Assembly: GCF_000026105.1 (NCBI RefSeq)
Contig: NC_008027.1
Coordinates: 2,000,001 to 2,064,000 of the forward strand
Reading direction: 5' to 3'
DNA: 64,000 nt
From: Pseudomonas entomophila L48
GTDB lineage: Bacteria > Pseudomonadota > Gammaproteobacteria > Pseudomonadales > Pseudomonadaceae
Positions 1-8,215 of this stretch are shown piece after piece. Every line of letters begins with the position of its first letter. Position 1 is the stretch's first letter. A model generated the notes under the pieces. That model saw only the letters and a program-made list of their open reading frames with translations, was not told the DNA's origin and did no database searches. The translations under genes and the position numbers were made by a program.

Positions 1-1447
1 GGATGATGCCGTCGCCAGGGCGCAGCGACACGCCGCCACGGGTGCGGATGAAGTCTGGCAGGGTGTGGTGGGTGGTGACGTCGATCGGCTTCGGATAAGC
101 CGCGGTGTGGCAGAACGACTGCATCACCAGGTCAGCGGAGAAGCCCAGGCACGCCAGGTCTTTCAGCTCGTCGCGGGTCATCGGGCCAGTGGTGTCCTGG
201 GAGCCGACGGTGGTCATCTTCGGTTCGCAGTAGGCACCTGGGCGCACGCCCTGGCCTTCCGGCAGACCGCAGGCACGGCCGACCATCTTCTGCGCCAGGG
301 TGAAGCCCTTGGTCGAAGCGGCAGGCTGCTCGGGTTTCTTGAACAGGTCCGAAGGGGCCTGGCCCAGCTCGGCGCGGGCTTTCTCGGTCAGGCCACGGCC
401 GACGATCAGCGGGATACGGCCACCGGCGCGGACTTCGTCCAGCAGTACTTCGGTTTTCAGCTCGAAGTTGGTGACCAGTTCGTCGCTGCCGTGGCGGCGC
501 ACTTCACCCTTGAACGGGTAGACGTCGATGACGTCGCCCATTGCCAGGTTGGTGCAGTCGAATTCGATCGGCAGGGCGCCGGCGTCTTCCATGGTGTTGT
601 AGAAGATCGGGGCGATCTTGGTGCCGAAGCAGAAGCCACCGGCGCGCTTGTTGGGAACGTACGGGATGTCGTCGCCGAAGAACCACAGCACCGAGTTGGT
701 GGCGGATTTACGCGAGGAACCGGTACCGACCACGTCGCCGACGTAGGCGACCGGGAAGCCCTTGGCTTTCACGGCTTCGATCTGGGCCAGCGGGCCGACC
801 GAACCTGGTTGCGAAGGCTCGATGCCGTCACGGGCCATCTTCAGCATGGCCAGGGCGTGCAGCGGGATGTCAGGGCGCGACCAGGCGTCCGGGGCAGGCG
901 ACAGGTCGTCGGTGTTGGTTTCGCCAGGCACCTTGAACACGGTCAGGGTGTACTTGTCGGCGATGGCCGGGCGGGCGGTGAACCACTCGCCGGCGGCCCA
1001 GGATTCCAGCACGGCCTTGGCGTGGACGTTGCCGGCTTTGGCTTTTTCAGCCACATCGTGGAAGGCATCGAACATCAGCAGGGTGTGCTTGAGCTGTTCG
1101 GCCGCGACGGCGCCCAGTTCGGCGTCGTCCAGCAGCGCGACCAGCGTTTCGATGTTGTAGCCGCCCTGCATGGTGCCCAGCAGCTCGGTGGCGCGCTTGC
1201 GGTCGATCAGTGGCGATTTTGCTTCGCCCTTGGCGACGGCGGAGAGGAAGGCGGCCTTGACGTAGGCGGCTTCGTCCACCCCTGGTGGAACGCGGTTGGT
1301 GATCAGGTCTACGAGGAAGGCTTCTTCGCCGGCCGGCGGGTTTTTCAGCAGCTCGACCAGGCCTGCAGTTTGTTCGGCGTTCAGCGGCTGGGGCACGATA
1401 CCCAGAGCGGCACGCTCTTCGATGTGTTTGCGGTAGGCTTCAAGCAC
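1..1447 (-). CDS. acnB: Aconitate hydratase B (5' part; 3' end lies outside the window)
   Basis: The reverse strand encodes the first 482 residues of a bifunctional aconitate hydratase 2/2-methylisocitrate dehydratase (TCA and methylcitrate cycles, cytoplasm). The translation opens with LEAYRKHIEERAALG and carries the AcnB-type N-terminal helical domain (about residues 1-160) followed by the swivel domain with GETNTDDLSPAPDAWSRPDIP and GTGSSRKSATNSVLWF. The full enzyme is about 870 residues, so the [4Fe-4S] cysteines, which sit in the C-terminal half, are not in view. The start is GTG at 1447: a GAGGG Shine-Dalgarno lies just upstream, and the next codons match the usual AcnB N-terminus (MLEEYR-like). 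Identity is very secure; only the left end is cut by the window. Confidence 0.96.
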   Translation of the reverse strand, partial: MLEAYRKHIEERAALGIVPQPLNAEQTAGLVELLKNPPAGEEAFLVDLITNRVPPGVDEAAYVKAAFLSAVAKGEAKSPLIDRKRATELLGTMQGGYNIETLVALLDDAELGAVAAEQLKHTLLMFDAFHDVAEKAKAGNVHAKAVLESWAAGEWFTARPAIADKYTLTVFKVPGETNTDDLSPAPDAWSRPDIPLHALAMLKMARDGIEPSQPGSVGPLAQIEAVKAKGFPVAYVGDVVGTGSSRKSATNSVLWFFGDDIPYVPNKRAGGFCFGTKIAPIFYNTMEDAGALPIEFDCTNLAMGDVIDVYPFKGEVRRHGSDELVTNFELKTEVLLDEVRAGGRIPLIVGRGLTEKARAELGQAPSDLFKKPEQPAASTKGFTLAQKMVGRACGLPEGQGVRPGAYCEPKMTTVGSQDTTGPMTRDELKDLACLGFSADLVMQSFCHTAAYPKPIDVTTHHTLPDFIRTRGGVSLRPGDGII

Positions 1448-1570
1448 AGTTATTACCCTCATCAGTGGTCCCTAAAGGGAGTCCGGGACGCTCATCCAGC
1501 ATTCCCATGCACCCATGCGCTAATGGCGGCTTTTTGAGCCGGCAAGCCAGGGTCGCAGAGAATCCTTACA

Positions 1571-1707
1571 GAAGCTGCTTTCAAAGTTTTACGCCTGTAG
1601 AACGGAAGGCTGATGAGGGGTTGGCCATGGACATGCGCGTTTGCATGGACAGGGCCAACGCCGTTCTACCGGATGAACTGTGCTCGTGACGCTTTGAAAA
1701 CAGCTTC
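1571..1707. repeat. Long imperfect inverted repeat between acnB and the DUF1289 gene
   Basis: The 409-bp gap between two divergent genes holds a nested inverted repeat. The outer arms are GAAGCTGCTTTCAAAG (1571-1586) and CTTTGAAAACAGCTTC (1692-1707). The middle arms are GTAGAACGG (1597-1605) and CCGTTCTAC (1661-1669). The inner arms are TTGGCC (1621-1626) and GGCCAA (1653-1658). The arms are collinear, so one strand could fold into a single long interrupted hairpin. It is unlike the GTAGGAGC-type REP elements elsewhere in the window and has no coding potential that I trust. It may be a small RNA, a decayed miniature mobile element or a regulatory structure. Confidence 0.55.
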
Positions 1708-1856
1708 CAACGGACATTGTTGCCTTGAAAAGGCGGAGTGATTCTACGGCAAAAATCAGCCGAAGGTAAGGCGGCGAAGATGACTTTAACGGGTGACCCT
1801 GGTTAGACAAAGGGCTAACATGAACCGGTGTTCCCCCGCCAAGCCGTTGTTTTTAC

Positions 1857-2339
1857 ATGTCCAACCAATCCATCAAGACGCCTTGCGTCGGCCTCTGCTC
1901 CACGGTGTACGGAGACCTGGTGTGCCGCGGCTGCAAGCGCTTCCACCACGAAGTGATCCACTGGAACGGCTACGACGACGCGCAGAAGCGCGCGGTCTGG
2001 CTACGCCTGGAGCAACTGCTGGTGCAGGTGATGATGGCCAAGCTGGAGGTGTTCGACAAAGGGCTTCTGCGCCAGCAGCTGGAGCAGCGCTCGATCCGCT
2101 TCGTGGCGCATCAGTCGGAGTACTGCTGGGCCTACCAGCTGATCGCCCGGGGCGCGCGGATGATCCGCGACCTGGAGGCATACGGGATGGCGTTGCTGCC
2201 GGAGTTCCGCGATTGGGAACTGCCGCAGTTGCGCGATGCCATCGACCGGGAGTTTTTCCTGCTGTCGGAGGCGCATTACCAGCGCTATATCGCGCCGAGC
2301 TTTCTGCGTGATGCCCTGGAGAGCGGGCAGCAGGGCTGA
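1857..2339 (+). CDS. DUF1289 domain protein
   Basis: A 160-residue cytoplasmic protein of unknown function. The N-terminal 50 residues carry the DUF1289 signature: TPCVGLCSTVYGDLVCRGCKRF, with cysteines at 10, 14, 24 and 27 in a CxxxC...CxxC arrangement, followed by WN. The four cysteines suggest a metal or Fe-S site (inference). The remaining 100 residues are helical and charged and are not recognised as a separate domain. Many DUF1289 proteins are only 60-90 residues, so this is a long version. ATG at 1857 is the only start that keeps the whole cysteine motif. It stands alone, is divergent from acnB, and is followed by a REP hairpin. Confidence 0.85.
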   Translation: MSNQSIKTPCVGLCSTVYGDLVCRGCKRFHHEVIHWNGYDDAQKRAVWLRLEQLLVQVMMAKLEVFDKGLLRQQLEQRSIRFVAHQSEYCWAYQLIARGARMIRDLEAYGMALLPEFRDWELPQLRDAIDREFFLLSEAHYQRYIAPSFLRDALESGQQG

Positions 2340-2361
2340 GGTCTTGTGGTGAATTGGCTGG

Positions 2362-2427
2362 CCCTATCGCGGATGAATCCGCTCCTACAGGCCGGCGCGT
2401 GTAGGAGCGGATTTATCCGCGATAGGG
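2362..2427. repeat. REP palindrome (GGATGAATCC type)
   Basis: Two inverted arms, 2362-2388 and 2401-2427, built on ATCGCGGATGAATCCGCTCC and its complement, are separated by 12 bases. It is the same subfamily as the element at 3973-4027. It lies between the convergent ends of the DUF1289 gene and queD and could act as a bidirectional transcript end. Confidence 0.9.
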
Positions 2428-2434
2428 CATTCGA

Positions 2435-2791
2435 TCAGTCGCCGGTGTACTCGCAACCGCTGGTGCAGGTCTCGTGGATACGCACCTTCGACAGCTCCGG
2501 CAGCAACGGCTTGACCTGTTCCCAGATCCACTTGGCGATCACTTCGCTGGTGGGGTTTTCCAGGCCTGGAATATCGTTCAGGTAATTGTGGTCGAGCTGC
2601 TCGTAGATCGGCTTGAAGATCGCCTTGATCTCGGAGAAGTCGCGTATCCAGCCGGTGTGCGGGTCGAGCGGGCCGGTCAGGTGCAGGGCGACCTTGAACG
2701 AGTGGCCATGCAGGCGGCCGCACTTGTGCCCGGCCGGGACGTTGGGCAGGCGGTGAGCCGATTCGAAGGTGAACTCTTTGAAAATTTCCAC
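2435..2791 (-). CDS. queD: 6-carboxy-5,6,7,8-tetrahydropterin synthase (QueD)
   Basis: A 118-residue member of the 6-pyruvoyl-tetrahydropterin synthase family. QueD converts 7,8-dihydroneopterin triphosphate to 6-carboxytetrahydropterin, the second step toward 7-deazaguanine and queuosine. The zinc-binding histidines are visible as AHRL (His13) and LHGH (His28, His30). The catalytic cysteine lies in [10 protein letters not shown] (Cys24), and the C-terminal [10 protein letters not shown] segment matches the family. The frame is open upstream to an ATG at 2839, but GTG at 2791 gives [13 protein letters not shown], matching the usual N-terminus and family length of about 118-120. The gene lies downstream of the patatin gene on the same strand, 53 bp from its stop. 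Confidence 0.93.
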   Translation of the reverse strand: MEIFKEFTFESAHRLPNVPAGHKCGRLHGHSFKVALHLTGPLDPHTGWIRDFSEIKAIFKPIYEQLDHNYLNDIPGLENPTSEVIAKWIWEQVKPLLPELSKVRIHETCTSGCEYTGD

Positions 2792-2844
2792 GCTGGCATA
2801 ACTCTGTGTGAATCGATGATGCGCGCAGTCTACCAGCATGCCCG

Positions 2845-3924
2845 CTACAAGGCTTGCAGGCGATCCTGCAACCGCCCGGTGGCGATCAGTTCCAGCAGCT
2901 CGTCACCCAGGCGCTGGCTTTCGGCGATGGCCTGGTACCAGTAGCGCTTGCGGCTGGGGGCATCGCCCATGAAGCGCTTGAAGTCGTTGCGGTCGGGCAG
3001 CTTGCCGTAGGGCAGGGCGGCGAGGTACTGCGGCGAGGGCGTCAGCAGCAGCACGTTGCGCAGGCGCGTGGCGTCGCCCTTGCGCCAAGGCAGGGCCTTG
3101 TCGAACCAGCCGGGCACCACCTTGTCAGTGAAGTGCGGGTAGAGCACCAGGTCGTCGCCGCGGTAGGGCAGGTCCAGGTGGTAGTCGAGCAGGCCGCCGT
3201 CGCGGTAGGTGCCGGTGCCCGCGCCGGGAATGTCGCGCACCCCTTCCATGACCATCGGGATCGAGCCCGAGGCGAGCAGGGCGTGGCGCAGGTTGGCCAG
3301 GTCCAGCGGCAGGTGGCGCGTGGGGAAGTCGGTGAGCGCCTCCAGCGGCGGCGCCTCGCGGTCATCATGCAGGATGACCCTTTCGAAGTGCCGGCCAAGG
3401 CGCTCGCGCCCCAGCAGGTTACTGGCGATCACCGAGCCCAGGCCCATGCCGAGGCGGCCGCGGTGGTCGTGGGCCAGCTGGCCATGGCTCTTCACCACCA
3501 GGACGTTCAGGCGGTAGTACGGGTTGGCGAGGATCTGCCCGTCGCGGCCTTGCAGCAGGTCGTCGAGCATGCGCTGGCTGCTCTGGCTGATCTCTTTGGG
3601 TGTCACGCCCTTGGCGAAGTCCTGCTCGGTGTACAGCTCGCCGAGGCGGCGCAGGCCGGCGACCGGGTCATCGAGGCAGGCGCTGGCGAAGCGCCAGGAG
3701 CCAATCGAAGCACCGATCAGCGCGCGCTGGCGTGGCGCCGACGGCAGCCATTCACCGAACAAAGCCAGGTCCAGGCCCTGGATGCCCAGTGGCTTGGGGC
3801 CGCCTGCCGCGCCCGGTAGCACACCGACATCGGCCGCCCGCAGGCCGCGCTCGCGGATCTGCCGCAGCGCTCGCTGGCCGGCCTTGAAGGTCAGGGCGGG
3901 GTACTTGACGTGGATGGCGCTCAT
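2845..3924 (-). CDS. Patatin-like phospholipase family protein
   Basis: A 359-residue predicted serine hydrolase with a Ser-Asp dyad. The oxyanion-hole loop is GAAGGPKP near residue 38. The nucleophile elbow is GASIGS (Ser73), and the dyad aspartate lies in YRDGGLLDY near residue 240. No signal peptide or membrane span is evident, so it is probably cytoplasmic and acts on acyl lipids; the substrate is unknown. It is followed by queD on the same strand, which looks coincidental rather than functional. A REP element lies upstream of its start. Confidence 0.85.
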   Translation of the reverse strand: MSAIHVKYPALTFKAGQRALRQIRERGLRAADVGVLPGAAGGPKPLGIQGLDLALFGEWLPSAPRQRALIGASIGSWRFASACLDDPVAGLRRLGELYTEQDFAKGVTPKEISQSSQRMLDDLLQGRDGQILANPYYRLNVLVVKSHGQLAHDHRGRLGMGLGSVIASNLLGRERLGRHFERVILHDDREAPPLEALTDFPTRHLPLDLANLRHALLASGSIPMVMEGVRDIPGAGTGTYRDGGLLDYHLDLPYRGDDLVLYPHFTDKVVPGWFDKALPWRKGDATRLRNVLLLTPSPQYLAALPYGKLPDRNDFKRFMGDAPSRKRYWYQAIAESQRLGDELLELIATGRLQDRLQAL

Positions 3925-3972
3925 GGCAGGGTCTCGAGCAATACAGGCGGCTCATTATAGGGGCAGATGGCC

Positions 3973-4027
3973 CATCGCGGATGAATCCGCTCCTACGCGC
4001 CCTGTAGGAGCGGATTCATCCGCGATG
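3973..4027. repeat. REP palindrome (GGATGAATCC type)
   Basis: Near-perfect inverted arms at 3973-3996 and 4004-4027, built on CATCGCGGATGAATCCGCTC, are separated by 7 bases. It lies in the divergent region between the patatin gene and the first PepSY gene and belongs to the same subfamily as 2362-2427. Confidence 0.9.
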
Positions 4028-4150
4028 AGGCCGGTACAGGCCCGCCAGCCAACTGCGCTATCATGCGGCCAGCTGTTTTCAGGTTGAGTTAAGGACCCCC
4101 GGTTAGTCTTGATCCCGTAGACAACTTGCACACCCCGATGGAGTGACCCC

Positions 4151-4459
4151 ATGAAAACTTTGACTGCCCTGTTCACCGCCGCCACCCTCGCTTTCGCTGC
4201 CAACGCCGCCTTCGCCAAGGACGTACAGCCCGATGAAGTGGTCAAGCTGGTCAACGCCAAGACCATCAAGTCGCTGGACGAGCTGAAGGCCGCCGCCGTG
4301 GCCAAGCACCCGGGCGCCACCGTCACCGACAGCGAGCTCGAGGACGAATACGGCCGCTACATCTACAAGGTCGAACTGCGTGACGCACAGAACGTCGAGT
4401 GGGACGTCGACCTGGACGCCAAGACCGGTGAAGTACTGAAGGATGCGCGAGACAACTGA
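4151..4459 (+). CDS. Exported PepSY domain protein
   Basis: A 102-residue small periplasmic protein. Residues 1-22 form a clear signal peptide ending AFA-KD. The remainder is a single PepSY-like unit: a helical segment (PDEVVKLVNAKTIKSLDEL) then a beta region ending VDLDAKTGEVLKD, the typical PepSY tail. PepSY units are known as peptidase-inhibitor or ligand-sensing modules; the role here is not known. The stop overlaps the next start by one base (TGATG), and a two-component system follows directly. It may therefore be a signal-sensing or accessory protein for that system (inference). Confidence 0.85.
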   Translation: MKTLTALFTAATLAFAANAAFAKDVQPDEVVKLVNAKTIKSLDELKAAAVAKHPGATVTDSELEDEYGRYIYKVELRDAQNVEWDVDLDAKTGEVLKDARDN

Positions 4460-4773
4460 TGCGTGAGTTACCGCGAACGGCGCGCTACCTGGCCCTGGTC
4501 CTGATGGCCGTCTGTTCGCTGGCCGCCGCCCGCGACCTGGACCAGGACGAGGCCCTGGCGCTGCGCCAGCAAGGCATCATCCTGCCACTCGAGCAACTGC
4601 TCGAGGCCGCCCTGGGGCGTTACCCCGGGGCGCGCCTGCTGGAGGCGGAGCTGGAAGAGAAGCACGAGCGCTACGAATACGAAGTCGAGCTGCTGACCCC
4701 CGAAGGCGTGGTGCGCGAGATCAAGCTCGACGCGCGCACGGGCGCGCTGCTCAAAGATGAGGAAGATGACTGA
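4459..4773 (+). CDS. Second exported PepSY domain protein
   Basis: A 104-residue paralogue of the preceding protein. It has a signal peptide (about residues 1-24, ending SLAAA-RDLDQDE), a helical stretch LPLEQLLEAALGRYPGARLLEAELEEKHERYEYEVEL seen in two parts, and a PepSY-type end, IKLDARTGALLKDEEDD. It shares layout and several motifs with the first copy (KHPGATVTDSELEDEYGRY versus RYPGARLLEAELEEKHERY), which indicates tandem duplication. The start overlaps the upstream stop, and the stop abuts the response-regulator ATG at 4774. The four genes therefore form one tightly packed operon. Confidence 0.83.
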   Translation: MRELPRTARYLALVLMAVCSLAAARDLDQDEALALRQQGIILPLEQLLEAALGRYPGARLLEAELEEKHERYEYEVELLTPEGVVREIKLDARTGALLKDEEDD

Positions 4774-5442
4774 ATGCGCCTGCTGCTGGTCGAAGACAAT
4801 GTGCCTCTGGCCGACGAACTGACGGCCACGTTGCAGCGCCAGGGTTATGCCGTGGACTGGCTGGCCGATGGCCGCGACGCGGTGTACCAGGGCCAGAGCG
4901 AACCCTATGACCTGATCGTGCTCGACCTTGGCCTGCCTGGCCTGCCGGGGCTAGAGGTGCTGGCGCAATGGCGTGCGGCGAACCTGGCCACGCCTGTGCT
5001 GATCCTGACCGCGCGCGGTTCCTGGGCCGAGCGCATCGAAGGCCTCAAGGCCGGTGCCGATGACTACCTGACCAAACCCTTCCACCCGGAAGAGCTTCAA
5101 CTGCGCATCCAGGCCCTGCTGCGCCGCGCCAAGGGGCTGGCCAACCAGCCCAGGCTGGAGGCCGCCGGCCTGCACCTGGACGAGTCGCGTCAGTGCGTCA
5201 GCCGCGAGGGTGTCGATATTCAGTTGACCGCTGCCGAGTTCCGCCTGTTGCGCTACTTCATGCTGCACCCGGGCCAGGTGCTGTCCAAGAGCCACCTGGC
5301 TGAGCACCTCTACGATGGCGAGACCGAGCGTGATTCCAACGTGCTCGAAGTGCACGTCAACCACCTGCGGCGCAAGCTTGGGCGCAGCGTGATCGAGACC
5401 CGCCGCGGCCAGGGCTACGTGTACGCTGGGAGTGCTGCGTGA
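4774..5442 (+). CDS. OmpR/PhoB-family response regulator
   Basis: A 222-residue DNA-binding response regulator. The receiver domain (1-115) has acidic residues ED at 7-8, the phospho-acceptor Asp51 in IVLDLGLPG, Thr79 and Lys101 in LTKPF. A C-terminal winged helix (about 130-220) carries [16 protein letters not shown] and the terminal RGQGYVY hairpin typical of OmpR/QseB/PmrA-like regulators. It partners the kinase that starts 4 bases before its stop. Upstream PepSY genes in the same operon suggest an envelope signal. The exact orthologue cannot be assigned from sequence alone. Confidence 0.93.
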   Translation: MRLLLVEDNVPLADELTATLQRQGYAVDWLADGRDAVYQGQSEPYDLIVLDLGLPGLPGLEVLAQWRAANLATPVLILTARGSWAERIEGLKAGADDYLTKPFHPEELQLRIQALLRRAKGLANQPRLEAAGLHLDESRQCVSREGVDIQLTAAEFRLLRYFMLHPGQVLSKSHLAEHLYDGETERDSNVLEVHVNHLRRKLGRSVIETRRGQGYVYAGSAA

Positions 5443-6755
5443 AGTCGATCCAGGCGCGCCTTAGCCTGGGGCTGGTAGCGGTACTGGTGGTGGTGGGCGT
5501 GGCGTTGGCGCAACTGACCCTGTGGCTGTTCGAGGCTGGCCTGCAGCGTTACCTGGAAACCGGCCTGCGCCAGGAAAGCGAAAACCTGCTGGTGGCGCTG
5601 GTGCGCGGGCCGTCCGGTTTGCAGCTGGACGAGCGGCGCATCTCTTCGGCGTACCAGCGGCCGTTCTCGGGTTATTACTTCCGCATCGATTTCGACCAGG
5701 GCACCTGGCGCTCACGCTCGTTGTGGGACCTGGACATGCCCAAGCCTGGCAAGCCGGGTTTGGACGATGGCCATGAACTGGGCCCGGAAGGTCAGCAGTT
5801 GTTGGCCTATCGCGGTGATTACCGGCGCCTGGGGCAGGATATTTCTATCAGCGTCGCCCAGGATTATTCCCCCGTGCGCGAAGGCTTCCGGCGCCTGCAG
5901 CAGATCGGCCTGGGCATGGGCCTGGTGGCGCTGCTGCTGGTGCTGGTGCTGCAGCGCCTCACCGTGACCCGCTCGTTGCGCCCGCTGGAGCGGGCGCGCC
6001 GGCAGATCGCCCAGTTGCAGCAGGGGCAGCGTTCGCAACTGGATGCCGAGGTGCCCAGCGAGCTGCAGCCGCTGGTCGACCAGATCAACCATCTGCTGGC
6101 GCACACCGAAGACAGCCTGCGCCGTTCGCGCAATGCCCTGGGCAACCTGGGGCATGCGCTGAAAACGCCGCTGGCGGTGCTGCTCAGCCTGGCGTCGAGT
6201 GACCGTTTGCAGGCCGACGTGCGCACACAGATGCGCGAGCAACTGGAGCAGATCCAACAGCGCCTGGCCCGCGAGCTCAACCGTGCACGCCTGGCCGGGG
6301 ATGCGTTGCCCGGCGCGCAGTTCGATTGCGACGCCGAGCTGCCGGGGTTGCTGGCCACCCTGGGCATGATCCATGGCGAAGGCTTGCTGCTTGAGCGCGA
6401 CGTGCCGCCGGGCCTGCTGTTGCCCTGGGACCGCGAAGACCTCCTGGAGCTGCTCGGCAACCTGCTGGACAACGCCTGCAAGTGGGCCGACAGCGAGGTG
6501 CGGTTGGGCATGGCATCGACTGCAGCGGGGTATCAGTTATGGGTCGATGACGACGGTCCCGGTATTCCTGAGGCGCAGCGCTTGCAGGTGCTCGAGCGGG
6601 GTTCGCGGCTGGATGAGCAGGTGGACGGCCACGGCCTGGGGCTTGGGATCGTGCGCGATATCGTCGAGGCCTGGGGTGGGCAAATCATGTTGCTGGAAAG
6701 CCCGCAGGGCGGCTTGCGGGTCAGTATCGAATTGCCACGCAAGGGTGCTCTGTAG
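5439..6755 (+). CDS. Sensor histidine kinase
   Basis: A 438-residue inner-membrane kinase paired with the upstream regulator. It has a first membrane span at about residues 8-30, a periplasmic sensor of about 120 residues, a second span near 157-175 ([16 protein letters not shown]), a HAMP-like linker, and an H-box with His239 in [14 protein letters not shown]. An HATPase domain follows, with N-box [14 protein letters not shown]1 DDGPGIP and G2 GHGLGLGIV. The start is GTG at 5439, overlapping the regulator stop as GTGA. The reading frame ends on a TAG that belongs to a REP element (CTG TAG GAG), so the repeat abuts the coding end exactly. Confidence 0.93.
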   Translation: MKSIQARLSLGLVAVLVVVGVALAQLTLWLFEAGLQRYLETGLRQESENLLVALVRGPSGLQLDERRISSAYQRPFSGYYFRIDFDQGTWRSRSLWDLDMPKPGKPGLDDGHELGPEGQQLLAYRGDYRRLGQDISISVAQDYSPVREGFRRLQQIGLGMGLVALLLVLVLQRLTVTRSLRPLERARRQIAQLQQGQRSQLDAEVPSELQPLVDQINHLLAHTEDSLRRSRNALGNLGHALKTPLAVLLSLASSDRLQADVRTQMREQLEQIQQRLARELNRARLAGDALPGAQFDCDAELPGLLATLGMIHGEGLLLERDVPPGLLLPWDREDLLELLGNLLDNACKWADSEVRLGMASTAAGYQLWVDDDGPGIPEAQRLQVLERGSRLDEQVDGHGLGLGIVRDIVEAWGGQIMLLESPQGGLRVSIELPRKGAL

Positions 6756-6838
6756 GAGCGGCTTCAGCCGCGATACCGGCACCCCGCTGGTGTGTGGCAC
6801 CCGCTGCGCGGGTGATCGCGGCTGAAGCCGCTCCTACA
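6751..6838. repeat. REP element pair (GGCTTCAGCC type)
   Basis: Outer arms TGTAGGAGCGGCTTCAGCCG and complement enclose a shorter inner palindrome around CACCCGCTGCGCGGGTG. This is the most frequent REP subfamily in the window (also at 12460, 19224, 21251, 39395 and 46371). Its first bases supply the stop codon of the upstream kinase. Confidence 0.92.
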
Positions 6839-6931
6839 GGGGGGCGGATCAACCCTGCAAAAAAATTGCAGTTCAGCCGCAGTTTTTTGAATTGGCCGTC
6901 CCGGCAACTGCCCGGCAAAATCCGCTGCCAT

Positions 6932-7029
6932 GAAACCCTCCGGTTTCCATCTCTCCATGGACGGAGCCCCTTGCGCCACTGCATTGCGCAACACAGGGCC
7001 CAGGCCGGTCGCGCTGGGCTTTCTTTTTA
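6932..7029 (+). ncRNA. Hairpin-rich leader or small RNA ending in a terminator-like stem
   Basis: Four successive short hairpins lie upstream of the HPP-CBS gene. Their arms are GAAACC/GGTTTC (6932-6947), CTCC/GGAG (6953-6966), TTGCGC/GCGCAA (6971-6991), and GCCCAG (6998-7003) with CTGGGC (7014-7019) followed by TTTCTTTTT. The last has the form of an intrinsic terminator and ends 28 bases before the next ATG. This arrangement fits either a small RNA or a leader with conditional termination. I do not recognise it as a known riboswitch class, so the type is an inference from pairing only. Confidence 0.45.
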
Positions 7030-7057
7030 ATCAGAAGAATACGACCCGAACACCCCG

Positions 7058-8215
7058 ATGCCTGCCTCGCGTCCCGAAATCCGCTTGCAACGCCTGCTCC
7101 CGGCGCCCTTGAACATCCCCCCCAAAGAATGGCTGCGCGCCGGTATCGGCGCACTGCTTGGCCTGTTCCTCGCTGGCTACCTGTGCAGCCTGGCCTACGG
7201 TCCTTCCATCGCCCTGCACCTGCTCGGCCCGCTGGCGGCCTCGGCGGTCCTGGTGTTCGCCGCGCACTCCGGGCCCTTGGCCCAGCCCTGGCCGGTGTTG
7301 GGCAGCTATGCCCTGGCCGGTGTCGTGGGGTTGGCCATGCGCCAGGGTTTCGGTGACGGGCTGTGGGTGGCGGCGGCTGCGCTGGGCATCGCGATCCTGC
7401 TGATGTGCCTGCTGCGTTGCCTGCACCCGCCCGGGGGTGGCGTGGCCGTGAGCGCGGTGCTGGCCGACCCGGGGCTGGTGGCGCTGGGCGACCATCTGCT
7501 TGAGCCCGTGCTGCTCAACGCCTTGGTGCTGGTCGCCGTGGCGGTGCTCTACAACCGCCTCACGGGTGTGCGCTACCCCAAGGGCACGGTGCCGCGCAAG
7601 GACCTGCACCACACCCGCGACCCACTGCCCAGCGAACGGGTCGGTATCAGCAGCGCCGACCTCGACCTGGCCCTGGCGGAGATCGGCGAGTTCGTCGATG
7701 TCACCCGCGACGAGCTCGAACGCATTGTCCTGGCCACCGAGCAGCATGCCTTGCGGCGCAGCCTGGACGGCATCGATGCCGGGGCGGTGATGTCCCGCGA
7801 TGTGCAGGTGGCCACGCCGGGCATGACCCTGGAGCAGGCCTGGAAGCTGCTGGCCAGCCATCACCTGCAGACCCTGCCGGTGCTGGACGAGGGGCGCCTG
7901 GTGGGCCTCGTCGGTGTCGCCGATCTGCTCGACGCGGCCATGGCGCGTGGGCGCATCCGCTGGCGCAACCTGTTGCGGCGCCAGCCCATGCGCGTGGAGC
8001 AGGTGATGAACCGCCAGGTGCTCAGCGTTACCCCGCGGCACCCGCTGGAACGCCTGTTGCCCTTGCTCGGCGAACAGGGCCGGCACTGCCTGCCGGTGCT
8101 GGACGGCGAGCGTCTGGTCGGCGTGATCACCCAGACCGACCTGATCGCCGGCCTCAAGCGGCACCTGCTCACGGCCGCCGCGCAGGGCTCAGATCAGCGG
8201 GTCCCAGCGTTGTGA
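7058..8215 (+). CDS. HPP family membrane protein with C-terminal CBS domains
   Basis: A 385-residue inner-membrane protein. The N-terminal half (about 25-175) has four to five hydrophobic helices with the HPP family motif CLHPPGGGVA near residue 125. The C-terminal half carries two CBS units: MSRDVQVATPGMTLEQAWKLL to GLVGVADLL, then MNRQVLSVTPRHPLERLLPLL to GVITQTDLI. HPP domains have been linked to nitrite or anion transport in some organisms, and CBS pairs usually sense adenine nucleotides; neither is shown for this gene. The 3' end overlaps the convergent LysR gene by 27 bases. A hairpin-rich leader precedes it. Confidence 0.87.
   Translation: MPASRPEIRLQRLLPAPLNIPPKEWLRAGIGALLGLFLAGYLCSLAYGPSIALHLLGPLAASAVLVFAAHSGPLAQPWPVLGSYALAGVVGLAMRQGFGDGLWVAAAALGIAILLMCLLRCLHPPGGGVAVSAVLADPGLVALGDHLLEPVLLNALVLVAVAVLYNRLTGVRYPKGTVPRKDLHHTRDPLPSERVGISSADLDLALAEIGEFVDVTRDELERIVLATEQHALRRSLDGIDAGAVMSRDVQVATPGMTLEQAWKLLASHHLQTLPVLDEGRLVGLVGVADLLDAAMARGRIRWRNLLRRQPMRVEQVMNRQVLSVTPRHPLERLLPLLGEQGRHCLPVLDGERLVGVITQTDLIAGLKRHLLTAAAQGSDQRVPAL

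Noticed and set aside
65..1537. 490-codon open frame on the plus strand over acnB
   Set aside because: It is the antisense shadow of the acnB frame; its translation resembles no protein, while the minus strand reads clean AcnB.
6932..6966. Match of the hairpin leader to a guanidine-II or fluoride riboswitch
   Set aside because: The conserved loop sequences of those classes are not present in the right positions.
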